A stretch of DNA of 64,000 nt from Petrosia ficiformis (taxonomy: Eukaryota > Porifera > Demospongiae > Haplosclerida > Petrosiidae). Under the pieces are notes generated by a model. That model was not told where the DNA came from. It searched no databases and was given only the letters and a program-made list of their open reading frames with translations. Shown in pieces: positions 1 to 11,481 of the stretch. Position 1 is the stretch's first letter, and the number at the start of each line of letters is the position of its first letter. The stretch is taken from NCBI GenBank assembly GCA_947044365.1, contig OX345649.1:1048430-1112429 (forward strand), read 5' to 3'. Both the position numbers and the translations under genes were made by a program.

Positions 1-42
1 TAATGATATTCATTACCTTTGCCCCTCCCCCCATGCACTTAC

Positions 43-649
43 CAGTTAATCCAACTCTCCATGGTCGCTGACCTATATACTCAATCGAAGGAATATCAAG
101 TGACACTGGATTTTGTAATAAGTGAACTGATTCCTATTGTATGTACATGTACATGTATAATGTACATGTACAAATGTACACACAAATGTACATGTACATG
201 TATATATTCATATACATGTACATGTACATATAACATTAATACATACATACAAACATTCTTATATGTACACGTACATACATGAAACTTCATGTGCCTAGCA
301 TGCTAGCAAAGGCGTAGAAACAATTAACAAACAAGCAGCCACAATGGCTCATAAAACACAACCACAACAGCTTAGAAAATTGATGCACAGGCATATTAAT
401 GTACATGTACACACATGTACATATATACACATGTACATGTATATGTACATGTTCAAATGATTCATGTATGTAGTATGTACTGTATGTATGCACATGTATA
501 ATGTACAACATGTATGTGTTGGAAAATTGTATTCTCACTTTACAAAGTTTCTCTTTCAGTTTTCTCCTCTCTAAAAGATTGAGGACAGCCTGATAATAAT
601 GGATACCAGGATGCTGTGTCTATTTAAGTGATGAGGTGGAGACCAAGAA

Positions 650-703
<54 letters not shown>

Positions 704-3700
704 AGTATCATGGGTGGAAAAAGATCCTGAAGTCTACCTGTACTGGACGAAGGTTCTTCCTCACAGCATCAGCAAATAGATCACCAAATGCCATGTATCT
801 GTAGTATTAATTAATTATTATAAATAGTTAACTAACTATTAATAATTACATACTGATTTGCAGTCCATTCAAGATGTTGAAATAGCAATTGATAGGGTCC
901 TTTCTCTTTACGAAACGTTTCCACGAACCGATTTAATTGGTTGAGTGCATTGCGTGGATCATCTTCAAACATGAATCGACAAATCTGTAAAAATAACATT
1001 ACAAACCGGTTTGACGAGTATTATATTATAAATTGGGCATACAGATACCCTTTGGTGGGCACTAAATAGAAAACCAGTACAAGTCCAAATAGTACAACAA
1101 CTCGGTTACAACTGCATGCAAATAAGAAAAACCGGGATTTCTCTATTTAATGCCAACTTCTGCCCCTTCAAATGATACAGTACCTTATAGTTAACAAATC
1201 CAGCTATCATTTTAAACTCCATTATCCTGTCTTCACTTAACCACATCACATCTGTGATATATTTGTACGTTAATGAATAGAGCCTAATGGATAAACAACA
1301 GCTAATGTACATGTATGTATATATTAGTACATACATACACACACATCTGTGATATATATGTATGTTAATGAATAGAGCCTAATGGATAAACAACAGCTAA
1401 TGTACATATATGTGTATATTAGTACATACATACACACACACATCTGTGATATACATGTATTTGAACATTGATAAATAGAGGAGACTAAACAGAGCCTAAT
1501 GGATAAACAACAGCTGATGTACATGTACATGTATATATTACATACACACACAGACACACTCACACAGATGCACACAGACACGTACACATAGATACGCCCA
1601 TATATACACACACAAACATACATGTACTCACATATACAGTATATGTCACCATACAGTACACTAATTACTCAGTAGTTTGATTTCCACACTGCAGTACTTC
1701 AACAGTAGTTTTAACAGTAATTGATATACTTGTCAATTCAACACCACAGTAGTGAGACAGTAATTACTATACTATACTGACAGTAGTAATTACTGTTACT
1801 GTATAGTGACTTTATATTGACATATACTTTACACACAGATGCACACAAAGACATAAATATGCCCATACATACACACACATACACACTCACACACCCACAT
1901 GCACATACATGTAGACATACCCATAGTCCCATACATAAACACATATACATGTACATGTACATGTACACAGTCACACACCCACACTAATACACACAAAGAC
2001 ACACAGACAGATATGTACACATGAACACAGTTTACCACATATACCTCAGGGCTTCTTTGTGATCCTGTTTCATTTCAGTAAAAAATGCAAGTTTAAATTG
2101 TCTTCTGATAGCTAATAATTGCTGGGGTTTACCAACTTCCTGTAATTAATTAACAATAAATATTAACAAATCACATGATCTACATAGCTTCATACTCGTA
2201 TCACTCTTATCTTCTTGGCTTGGTTCCCATAGTAACGAACAGCCAGCTCAAAAAATGCAGTCTCCAATCTGAAAACCCAATACACTGTATGTACATGTAA
2301 ATACAAAATCCCATACCCATGCTTATTAATAAAGATAATGAAAGTCCGATACCTATGTCAATACAAAATCCCATACCCATGCTTATTAATAAAGATAATG
2401 AAAGTCCGATACCTATGTCAATACAAAATCTCATACCCATGCTTATTAATAAAGATAATGAAAGTCCGATACCTATGTTGATGCAAAATCCGATACCATG
2501 CTAATTAATAAAGATAACGAAAGTCCGATACCTATACCAATACATAAGGACCCATACTCATGGTTATTTATTCACCTGTTAACATATCCATTTGGTCTTT
2601 CAACAAAAGGCATAATAAAGAGATTAGGAGATGGTAAACTACATGCAATACAAAGCTGATTAGCTTGATCAGCTGTCTGTTGATCTGGACCTGAAAGAAA
2701 ATTTAATATCTATTTAATATCTATGTACTTATACATGTACATGTACTTGAGTACTGAGTACTTGTACTTGAGTATTCACTGAGTACTTGTACTTGAGTAT
2801 TCACTAAGTACTTGTACATGAGTATTCACTGAGTACTTGTACATGAGTATTCACTGAGTACTTGTACTCGAGTATTCACTGAGTACTTGTACTTGAGTAT
2901 TCACTGAGTACTTGTACATGAGTATTCACTGAGTACTTGTACATGAGTATTCACTGAGTACTTGTAAATGAGTATTCACTGAGTACTTGTACATGAGTAT
3001 TCACTAAGTACTTGTACATGAGTATTCACCAAGTACTTGTACATGAGTATTCACTACAGGCATGGGGCGAAGTACTTTTGAAAGTACTTGAGTACATTAT
3101 GAGTACTTGTAAAAATTAAAAAGTGAGTATGAGTATGAGTACCTCAATTCGGCATTTGTACTCATTAAAGTATGAGTACTTTGGTGTGGTACTTAAGTAC
3201 AATTTTAAGCACTTGAGCTATTATAGTGAAAATAATTTTTTCAAAAAATCACTTAAAAGTAACAAGTTCATTGTTGCATCTAATAAACATCATTTTAGAA
3301 ATCTATAGTCTGTAAGTCTGCATCGTTCAGGTCAAAAGATCTTTCCTGCTACACTGAAAAGGTGCTCGACTGGCGCAGAAGATGCTGGTGTGTTAAAGTA
3401 GTAAAAGTACTTCAAAGTGCTTCAAAAGTACTTGGAAGCACTTGAAAATATGATCGGTGCTTAAATACAGTACAAGTATCTGTGCTTCTCATGAAAAAAG
3501 ATTTGAGTAATTACCAAGTACTTCATTAACTGTGCTTAAGTGTACTTAAGTACAAGTACCAAAGTACTTCACCCCATGTCTGATTCACTAAGTACTTGTA
3601 CATGAGTATTCACTGAGTACTTGTACATGTGAGTATTCACTGAGTACTTGTACATGAGTATTCACTGAGTACTTGTACTGAAGTACCAAGTTGCCCTATG

Positions 3701-4117
3701 TCTACTGATATTGCTGTGTACATTAATAAACTATATGTCTGTTAGTGTGTTATATACCTGTTGGATTAGGTCTAACAGATTGAATAAGAGCAACACACAG
3801 TTCAGTAGCATGACCTTCCAACGAACTCCTATACAATAACATGGAAGACTGACTGAATGAATGATTAGTGACTTAAGATATATAAAGATGGATATATTAC
3901 ATGAATATAGTGAATAGATAGATCAAGTGATGTGTAGATAGATGGATATATGCTTAATAGATATCCATGTATCATCTATACATCAGTTCATCTATCTATT
4001 CACCCATCCAATTTTATAATAATTGTAAGATCAGATGGGTGAATGGATATATAGATTGTTATATAGATAGAGAATCCGGACACAAGTTGCATAAGTCAGG
4101 AATGGCTAAATTGATGT

Positions 4118-4153
<36 letters not shown>

Positions 4154-4154
4154 T

Positions 4155-4189
<35 letters not shown>

Positions 4190-5455
4190 TTTTATGAATG
4201 AATTGAAAAACTGGATAGGTAACACTACCCCACAGTAACAATAAGTTGATGGATAGTAGAAACAGCTGGATGGGAATACAACTATTACTATTATGACTAT
4301 GAACAAGTGACATGTTCAAACCACACCCACCTAATAACTTGTAACTTAGACGTTCAAACCACACTCACGAAATAACTTGTACCTTAGATGTTCAACCACA
4401 CCCACCTAATAACTTGTACCTTAGATGTTCAAACCACACCCACCTAATAACTTGTACCTTAGATGTTCAAACCACACCCACCTAATAACTTGTACCTTAG
4501 ATGTTCAAAACACACCCACCTAATAACTTGTACCTTACATGTTCAAACCACACCCACCTAATAACTTGTACCTTAGATGTTCAAACCACACCCACCTAAT
4601 AACTTGTACCTTAGAGGCACATTCAGTGACTTTTTCCTCCCATTGTGGATGAGACCAGTCCAAATCAAAGAAGAAGACAACAACAGCTGGTATTTCATTT
4701 GTATGCTTTTTTATCCATCCTAGTTTGAGTATACCAGAAGGAGAAGGAGGAAGTGGATCTTCACTAGCTACTGCCTGATAAAGAGGAGGAAGAATAGGAA
4801 AAGAAAGAGGAAGAGAAGGAAGAGGAGGAGAAGGAAGAGGAGGAGAAGGAAGAGGAGGAGAAAGAGGAAGAGGAGGAGGAATAGGACGATGAGGAGGAAG
4901 AGGAGGATGGGGAGGAAGAGGATGAGGAAGAGGAGGAGGAACGATAAGAGGAATAGAAAAAGGAAAAGGAGGATGAGGACAAGGAAAAGGAGGGGAAGTG
5001 GAGGAGGAAGAGAGGGAGGAGGAGGAGGAGGATGAGGAAGAGGATGAGAAGAGAAATAGGAAGGGAGAGGAAAGGAAGAAAAGGGGGAGGAGGAAGAAGA
5101 GAAAGGGAATGACATCACAAAAGCAAGATGGATGAAAAGGAGGAGGGAGACAAACAATAATAATGAAATGTTATTGTTTTCATAAGTACAATAACGTTGC
5201 AACTTAAATAAATAAATAAAATTTTTAAACAGATCATATATATATGTGTACCTTTGTTTTCCTGGGGTAAAGATGGTCAGCTGTCACTTGTTCATAAGCC
5301 ACTGGTTTTCTATCTCCTCTACGTGCTCCTTTAAAAAAGTCCCAAATAGCCCTGTGTACTGCATTGTTACGCACATCTAAACCAGTCAGTGCTACCAGAC
5401 ACTTTGCAGGCTGCAAAAGAACATCAGGAAAAGAGAAATCCAGACCATCACCCAT
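43..5455 (-). CDS. TRAPPC11: TRAPPC11, 5' part (exons 1-11), partial
   Basis: TRAPPC11 is a subunit of the metazoan TRAPPIII vesicle-tethering complex, acting in ER-to-Golgi traffic and autophagy. Coding exons in order on the minus strand: 5252-5455, 4596-4774, 3758-3828, 2576-2690, 2196-2268, 2045-2139, 1184-1283, 854-984, 738-798, 539-613, 43-133. Phases are continuous and give 398 residues, against about 1130 in the human protein, so the gene leaves the window on the left. Family matches include VALTGLDVRNNAVHRAIWDFF in two parts near residues 21-41, a DLDWSHPQWEEKV segment, MIAGFVNYK, AFGDLF and GQRPWR. The start codon at 5455 is chosen because the conserved N-terminus begins there. Exon 2 must use the AG|GTGGGT donor at 4595, not the upstream GTACAA, to keep frame with exon 3. 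Its introns hold several tandem arrays, two derived from its own splice junctions. Confidence 0.9.
640..700. repeat. (GA)n microsatellite
   Basis: A run of GAGAGA in TRAPPC11 intron 9. Confidence 0.95.
1246..1520 (-). repeat. Tandem copies of the TRAPPC11 exon 7 acceptor junction
   Basis: The first 38 bases of exon 7 plus about 58 bases of upstream intron (AATAGAGCCTAATGGATAAA in plus orientation) recur twice. The junctions on the plus strand are at 1283/1284 (used), 1378/1379 and 1495/1496. The last copy has extra sequence. Confidence 0.85.
1629..1828. mobile_element. Repeat family B, copy 1
   Basis: Shares CAGTAGTTTGATTTCCACAC and the TGACAGTAGTAATTACTGT region with copies at 15512-15732 and 24680-24892. 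Confidence 0.75.
2284..2545. repeat. 60-bp tandem repeat in TRAPPC11 intron 4
   Basis: About four copies of a 60-bp unit containing GCTTATTAATAAAGATAATG and AAAGTCCGATACC. It lies between exons 4 and 5. Confidence 0.9.
2740..3680. repeat. 25-bp minisatellite, split by the hAT element
   Basis: Units of GTACTTGTACATGAGTATTC plus ACTGA, about 13 before 3056 and about 4 after 3583. It lies in TRAPPC11 intron 3. Confidence 0.92.
3057..3582. mobile_element. hAT-type element inserted in a minisatellite
   Basis: A 526-bp element whose ends CAGGCATGGGG and CCCCATGTCTG begin an inverted repeat of about 23 bp. It is flanked by ATTCACTA at 3049-3056 and 3583-3590, the 8-bp duplication expected of hAT. 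The target is a unit of the 25-bp minisatellite. On the minus strand (about 3306-3397) it keeps codons like the hAT dimerisation domain (SSAPVEHLFSVAGKIF), followed by an in-frame stop. Confidence 0.9.
4120..4190. repeat. (GATA)n microsatellite
   Basis: Two runs of GATA/TAGA repeats in TRAPPC11 intron 2, within a wider region (3900-4190) of degenerate GATAGAT sequence. Confidence 0.9.
4311..4622 (-). repeat. 38-bp array of the TRAPPC11 exon 2 donor junction
   Basis: About eight units at a 38-bp period. The exon-proximal one is the real junction: the last bases of exon 2 (codons K-V-Q-V-I-R), the AG|GTGGGT donor and the first intron bases. The others lie downstream in the intron, most with the donor intact. 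Confidence 0.9.
4775..5115 (-). repeat. Long purine/pyrimidine tract ending at the exon 2 acceptor
   Basis: About 340 bp of almost pure A/G (AGGAGG, GGAAGAGG) on the plus strand. In TRAPPC11 sense it is a polypyrimidine tract ending at TTTATCAG. The poly-Ser and Phe/Leu open frames here are artefacts. Confidence 0.9.
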
Positions 5456-5513
5456 TTTGTGGGCGTGTCTAATTATTAAAAAGGGTGTGTTACCCACGTG
5501 TAACTTGAATAAC
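5456..5513. promoter_or_regulatory. Divergent promoter between TRAPPC11 and the CARD gene
   Basis: Only 58 bp separate the two start codons, so both 5' UTRs and the core promoter must lie here or overlap the neighbouring coding sequence. It contains CCCACGTG (an E-box core, CACGTG) at 5493-5500, 13 bp before the plus-strand ATG, and a GGGCGTG motif near 5460. There is no TATA box at a usual distance. The promoter role is inferred from geometry. Confidence 0.6.
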
Positions 5514-8039
5514 ATGAATGTTGATTATAAAGACATTGCTGATGGCCTTCAAAAAGATCTACTTGAGAAGATTAAAGAAGCAGAGAAACTTCAAGATGAA
5601 GTACATAGACTGGAAAGTGAATTGAAAAAGAAGAATGATGAATTAGAAAGTGAGTTTAGTTAAGAGAACTGCTATAATCGTAGTCTTACGAAGCTGACAT
5701 ATCATAAGAGGAGTAACAGTTTTGGGGAAAACTGTGGTCGACATGTATGGCTCTGCTGGAATATAAGTGGCAGCTGTAATCAAATTTGTTGAATCGTGTC
5801 ATGTACATTATTTATAGTAACATGGTGACTACTGAACTTTCAAATACTCACTTGGCTGCTGTCTTGCTGCAACTAAAAATAAATTTTTGGATGTCTATGA
5901 ATTTTAAATGATGTTCTCTCCAACTGAGCAAGTTAGAATCTTCATTAGTTGTAAAAGTGCAGTAGTCACTATGATTAAATGTATGTCACATGATCCAACG
6001 AATTTGATTGGTTTGTGTGTATTGTCATTTATGTGCTGCGCAAATTACGATCTTCTCTGCAAACATTTTGGTCACAGTATCCCCAGATGTTACCTCCTTT
6101 TGCAGTAAGTCAGCTTCAAGAAAATACTATAATTATTACAATCCTGACAATTGGGCATATAAACTGTAGACATCATTTTATTCAATTCTCTAATCAATTT
6201 AAATAAGCATTTCGATAGCTCTTCAGCTATCATCGTCAGTGATACAATAATAAAACAATATGTACTTGTATAGTAAACTGTCAAACACTGTAATGCATAC
6301 AAGATTGTATGTACGTTTAGTATAAAGGTAGTAAGTATAGTCTCTACTCCTCTAATTATTATAGGATATATAATAGACTCATTACATAAGATTCAGTTGA
6401 AAGAAGAGAATATAAAACTGAAGGAAAAAAATGAGCAATTGGAAAAAGAAAACGAACATTTAGACAAGGAGAATGATCTACAAGCTGAACATTATGCACA
6501 ACTACTAAAAGGTAATTAGTAATGAGGTTGGTATACCAGGAGAGAAAATGTATAAATAGTATCATTATTTATGATCTATAAATAGTACATAATAATGCTT
6601 TAATTACCGAATTATTACTAGAATTATTTGATCTATAAATAGTACATAATAATGCTTTAATTACTGAATTATTAATAGAATTATTTGATCTATAAATAGT
6701 ACATAATAATGCTTTTATTACTGAATTATTAATGGAATTATTTGATCTATAAATAGTACATAATAATGCTTTTATTACTGAATTATTAATGGAATTATTT
6801 GATCTATAAATAGTACATAATAATGCTTTAATTACTGAATTATTAATAGAATCATTTGATCTATAAATAGTACATAATAATGCTTTTATTACTGAATTAT
6901 TAATAGAATCATTTGATCTATAAATAGTACATAATAATGCTTTAATTACTGAATTATTAATAGAATCATTTGATCTATAAATAGTACATAATAATGCTTT
7001 TATTACTGAATTATTAATAGAATCATTTGATCTATAAATAGTACATAATAATGCTTTAATTACTGAATTATTAATAGAATTATTTGATCTATAAATAGTA
7101 CATAATAATGCTTTAATTATGTAATTGTTAATAGAATTATTTGATCTATAAATAGTACATAATAATGCTTTAATGATTGAAGTATTAATAGAATCTAATA
7201 ATTATGAAAGTTTTTGTGAATACAATTAGACATACAATTGAACATAGCTAAACTATTTATTAATATCTCTATTTACAAACCATTAGAATATGAAAGATTA
7301 AAGAAAATTACACAGGTATACACATTTTTATTGTAAATGTACTCAAATCTACTGTGTTCATTTGATAGGTATATTCCCCACCTTCACCAATACCTGAGGA
7401 CCCAGAGAAAGGTGTAGTTAATAACAACTTAAGTCTGTTCACACTCATGATGACCTCAAAATTAGGATGTGATGATTTTAGTAGTGTATACTTAATACTA
7501 ATACGTAATTACACTGTATCTGAAGCAATGAATTGAAATTTGACATATACACAAAAAAGAATGGGAAGGATAATTATATGAAAATGGTATTTTCATGTAA
7601 ACAGATTGTTGGTCCTTCTAAACTAAGTTATGAACATTAACATTGTTTGAGGTCAAGGTGGATGTGAATATCCTTTAGATAATATAATAATATATATACA
7701 TTACAAGAAACATATCAGTCCATATCTTTCTGTCTAATAGAAGAATTCTACAAGAGTGTTGTAACAAAGAATTTACCAGAATTTGTTAAGTATACAGATT
7801 TCATAACACTGACTAAATATTTGTCCAAGTATAAATTATTGACATTAGATGAGTGTGATAAACTAGAGATGTTAACACATGAGAAGAAAGGTAATAATTT
7901 TTATGTACAAGTATTGGGAACAAAAGGCAAAGCAGCTTATACAACGTTTTACCACTGTTTGAAAAAGGCAAGAGAAGATTCAAATTGTCATAAAGGTCAT
8001 ATTGACTTGTTGGAACTTTTTAAAGCTATACCTGAGTGA
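5514..8039 (+). CDS. Coiled-coil plus CARD-domain protein
   Basis: Five exons: 5514-5649, 6365-6511, 7287-7315, 7369-7411, 7741-8039, with continuous phase, encoding 217 residues. Residues about 10-105 are a charged heptad-rich coiled coil (many E, K and L; runs such as LKEKNEQLEKENEHLDKEN). A short proline-rich linker (PPSPIPEDP) follows. Residues about 125-215 look like a death-fold CARD: LPEFVKYTDFITLTKYL, then LTLDECDKLE, the KGKAAYTTFYHCLKKA helix and a final HIDLLELF. CARDs mediate homotypic assembly in apoptosis and innate signalling; the partner here is unknown. CARD9 and CARMA have the CARD first, so this order is reversed. It starts 58 bp from TRAPPC11. The CARD call rests on pattern recognition only; another death-fold subfamily is possible. 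The exon 4 donor (GTGTAG) is weak. Confidence 0.7.
6534..7195 (+). repeat. 57-bp minisatellite in CARD-gene intron 2
   Basis: About eleven near-identical copies of a 57-bp A+T-rich unit that includes TTTGATCTATAAATAGTACA. It starts just after the exon 2 donor (6512) and fills most of the intron. Copies differ by a few substitutions. Confidence 0.9.
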
Positions 8040-8134
8040 CTATAATATTATACATCTTACTACATTTGTATAATGCATAATAATTATATATATATGGTGT
8101 GTATGTGTGTAAGCAAATTTTTATCGCTGTTTGT

Positions 8135-8240
8135 AGGGGAATATTCAAATTGTCATAAAGGTACTTGTTGGAACTTTTTTTAGTTATACTTGAGTGACTA
8201 TAATATTATACATCTTACTACATTTATAAATTATATGTGT
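8135..8240 (+). pseudogene. Partial duplicate of the CARD gene 3' end
   Basis: This stretch repeats the last coding segment of the CARD gene (7978-8039: CAAATTGTCATAAAGG, a shortened GACTTGTTGGAAC part, the TGAGTGACTATAATATT stop region) and its first 3' UTR bases. It carries an internal deletion. It lies about 100 bp downstream of the true stop, so is probably transcribed as 3' UTR. Confidence 0.75.
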
Positions 8241-8267
8241 ATGTGTGTCAGACTTAGCTGGACATGA

Positions 8268-8402
8268 AATTAACATGCAGGCACGAGCGAATTAGAAACA
8301 AAGAAAAAATGAAAAAGCCAGGCATCCGACTGGGGATTTCAACCCAGGACCTTCTGATATTTAGTCAGGCACTCACCCTCTGAGCCACCAGACACCTTGA
8401 TG
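8268..8402 (-). mobile_element. tRNA-derived SINE-like element, copy 1
   Basis: On the minus strand it begins with a tRNA-like head: TGGCTCAGAGGGTGAG resembles an A box, and GGTTGAAATCC a B box about 40 bases later. An A+T-rich body follows. A related copy lies at 59488-59575 on the plus strand, showing a dispersed family. It sits between the convergent ends of the CARD and INO80E genes. Confidence 0.6.
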
Positions 8403-8501
8403 GCAGAAGAGTGTATGATTGTAATAATCCCAAAACTAGCCGTTTCTAACTCTCAAATACATGTACTTACTTGTCCTAATTCTCTTATGCATGTGGTACA
8501 C

Positions 8502-8547
8502 AATAAACCTCACATCTAATGAAATTAATACTTTTGTTTTGTTTATT
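8502..8547. terminator. Overlapping poly(A) signals of the convergent CARD and INO80E genes
   Basis: AATAAA occurs on the plus strand at 8502-8507 (463 bases after the CARD stop) and on the minus strand at 8542-8547 (66 bases after the INO80E stop). If both are used, the two transcripts overlap at their 3' ends. The rest of 8040-8612 holds the duplicate and SINE listed separately. Confidence 0.45.
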
Positions 8548-8612
8548 CATTATATGAAAATCCACTATATAATATATAGTTATTTTAAAACTGTTAGTCA
8601 GTGCATGTTTAA

Positions 8613-11065
8613 TTATCTATTCTGTAATTTATCATTGGACGAGAAATCTTCTTTGCCTGATTTTACAATATGAAATGCACTAATGTTTATCGGTTTTCCA
8701 CCAATTGATGTAGTAATGAAAGGAGTTTTTGATGAGCTGGTCAAGTGTGTAGCCAAGGGTATAAAACCTGTGGTTTGTTTACTAGTGAATGGTACAACAG
8801 TAGAGGAGGAGGAGGTAGTGGGTGAGAGAAGAGGTATACCAGCAAGAGATGTGAGTTGTCCAGGTGGCATTAATCTAATAGGTGATTGAATTGGTTTTGG
8901 CTGAACAACTTTGTTGCCCGTAGCTGGTGAGGTGTTGACCAGCAGAGGAGGAGGAGCTAAGTCCATAGTATTCCTTTCTGAGTCAGAGGAATCTGAAGAT
9001 CCGCTACCTGACTCACTACTACTATCACTCGAAGAAGATCCACTACTGCTAGAAGAGCTACTTCTTTTTCTTTTACCTTTTCCACCAATTGCCATGGGCT
9101 TACCCGCGGCAAGGAGACCAATTCCACCTTGATTAGGAATAGTATGAGTGATCAGTTTAGTTTCTTGCTTGTGATGTGACGTTGTAATGTTTGTTATTGG
9201 TAAAGAGACAATTAATGTAGCTAAGGATTGAGGTGGTTTTGTTGTTATTGCTATTTTACTCGCATTCTTTACAGTTTTGGTAGCAATTGTTTGTTTGTTT
9301 GATCCTCTCACTGTTTGCTTCTTTGAAGCTCCTCTGGAAGGAGCTGTTTTTGTGACTGGTTGTCTCTGGGTTGTAGTATTGCTAGTACCTGCTGAGGTAG
9401 ACAATTTTGAAGCTATAGTTCTTGTGAAAGAAGAGAATGCAAGGAAGATTATATACATAATCAAAAATGACAAGAGGTAACTTACTTCCTAGTAACAGTG
9501 TCAGACTGATATATGAAAAAGAAAAGAAATTGAGTGATGGTTTTTTTGCCCCATACAGACTAAATTTCTAACCTGAGAAAAAAATTCTTCTTCACTTGAG
9601 TAATCTGTACTATCAATATCACTATCACCTATTAGGAATATACTGAGTTAGTATACTGAGGGATAATAAGAATATACTGAGTTAGTATACTGAATTACGA
9701 TAGTATTCAACTACAGTTTACTGAACTATAGTAGTATAATAAGAGTATACTGAGTTAGTATACTGAATTACGACAGTATACAACTACAGTTTACTGAACT
9801 ATAGCAGGATAATAAAAGTATACTGATTTAGTATACTGAACTATAATGAGAGTACATGTACATTTAATGGGTACATGTGATATCAGCACAGTCTTATATT
9901 TATACATACATGTAAACATATAATATTAAGTGTCACATGACTAACATGATGTACATTACAAGTGTCACATGACTAACCTGATACAATCACAGTTTCATGT
10001 GTCATCAGTCGATCCAATAAATAACTATATTAAGAATACATCGAATATGAAAATGAAATATCAGGGACACACTGGGAGTTCCTTCAAATATAGTACATTA
10101 CATGTATTATATGAAGTAATGAAATAGGTAATGATAGGGACACACTGGGAGTTCCTTCAAATATAGTATAGTACATGTATTATATGAAGTAATGAAATAG
10201 GTAATGATAGGGACACACTGGGAGTTCCTTCAAATATAGTACAGTACATGTATTATATGAAGTAATGAAATAGGTAATGATAGGGACACACTGGGAGTTC
10301 CTTCAAATATAGTACAGTACATGTATTATATGAAGTAATGAAATAGGTAATGATAGGAACATACTGGGAGTTCCTTCAAATATAGTACATTACATGTATT
10401 ATATGAAGTAATGAAATAGGTAATGATAGGGACACACTGGGAGTTCCTTCAAATATAGTACAGTACATGTATTATATGAAGCAACGAAATAGGTAATGAT
10501 AGGGACACACTGGGAGTTCCTTCAAATATAGTACAGTACATGTATTATATGAAGCAACAAAATAGGTAATGATAGGAACATATAGTACCTCTTCTCTCTA
10601 TCAATAAGTAAAAGATTTGATTGTAATTCTTTTACGTCATTCTCAAAACATTCATTTTCCTAGTGATGGATGGAGGGGATAAAATAAATGTATACACAAA
10701 GGTACTTTTAATAGAGTATACATGTACATACATGTATGTACATGTATGTACATACATGTACATACATGTATGTACATACTATAGACAGGAATGTGAGGTG
10801 AAAATCACTCTTGAAGGCAAGTTGTTGTACCATATTGGACTCATGATGACAGATATTTCATCTATTCATTTCATATAAAGTAGATATCACACGCAAGAAA
10901 TTAGGTCGTTGCATGATCCATTTTAATGCACCTTTTAATTATAAATAGTGTAAACACGGATTGTCCAAGAGTAGGCAAAACTGGAGTAAGTGAAATCGGC
11001 ATATACCTCAATAAGACTTGCTAAATGTTCATATGGTGAAGTTAACTAGCTCCATCATTAATTGT

Positions 11066-11136
<71 letters not shown>

Positions 11137-11410
11137 GTAATATATATAGTATGCTAACAGGTCCTATATACAAAATATAGGACCTGAGTTTGTGTCCGAG
11201 GATGTGAGATAGCCCGAGCCTGCAAGGGCTATATCACATCCGAGGACACAAAATGAGGGTCCTATATTCAGTATATAGGACCTATTAGCATACTATATAC
11301 AATATATTGTATGATGGTGACATCTCCTGCATAGTGTGCACATGGAAGGTCTATATACAATATATAGAACTCACCACATCAAAGTGATGAAGTCACCCAT
11401 CATACTATAT

Positions 11411-11481
<71 letters not shown>

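Noticed and set aside
4595..4610. Donor GTACAAG at the end of TRAPPC11 exon 2
   Set aside because: It leaves phase 0, which gives stops in exon 3; the donor 14 bases further restores the conserved VQVIR-SSLEG reading.
4764..5202. Poly-serine and Phe/Leu-rich reverse-strand frames
   Set aside because: A GA-rich low-complexity tract inside TRAPPC11 intron 1; no family similarity.
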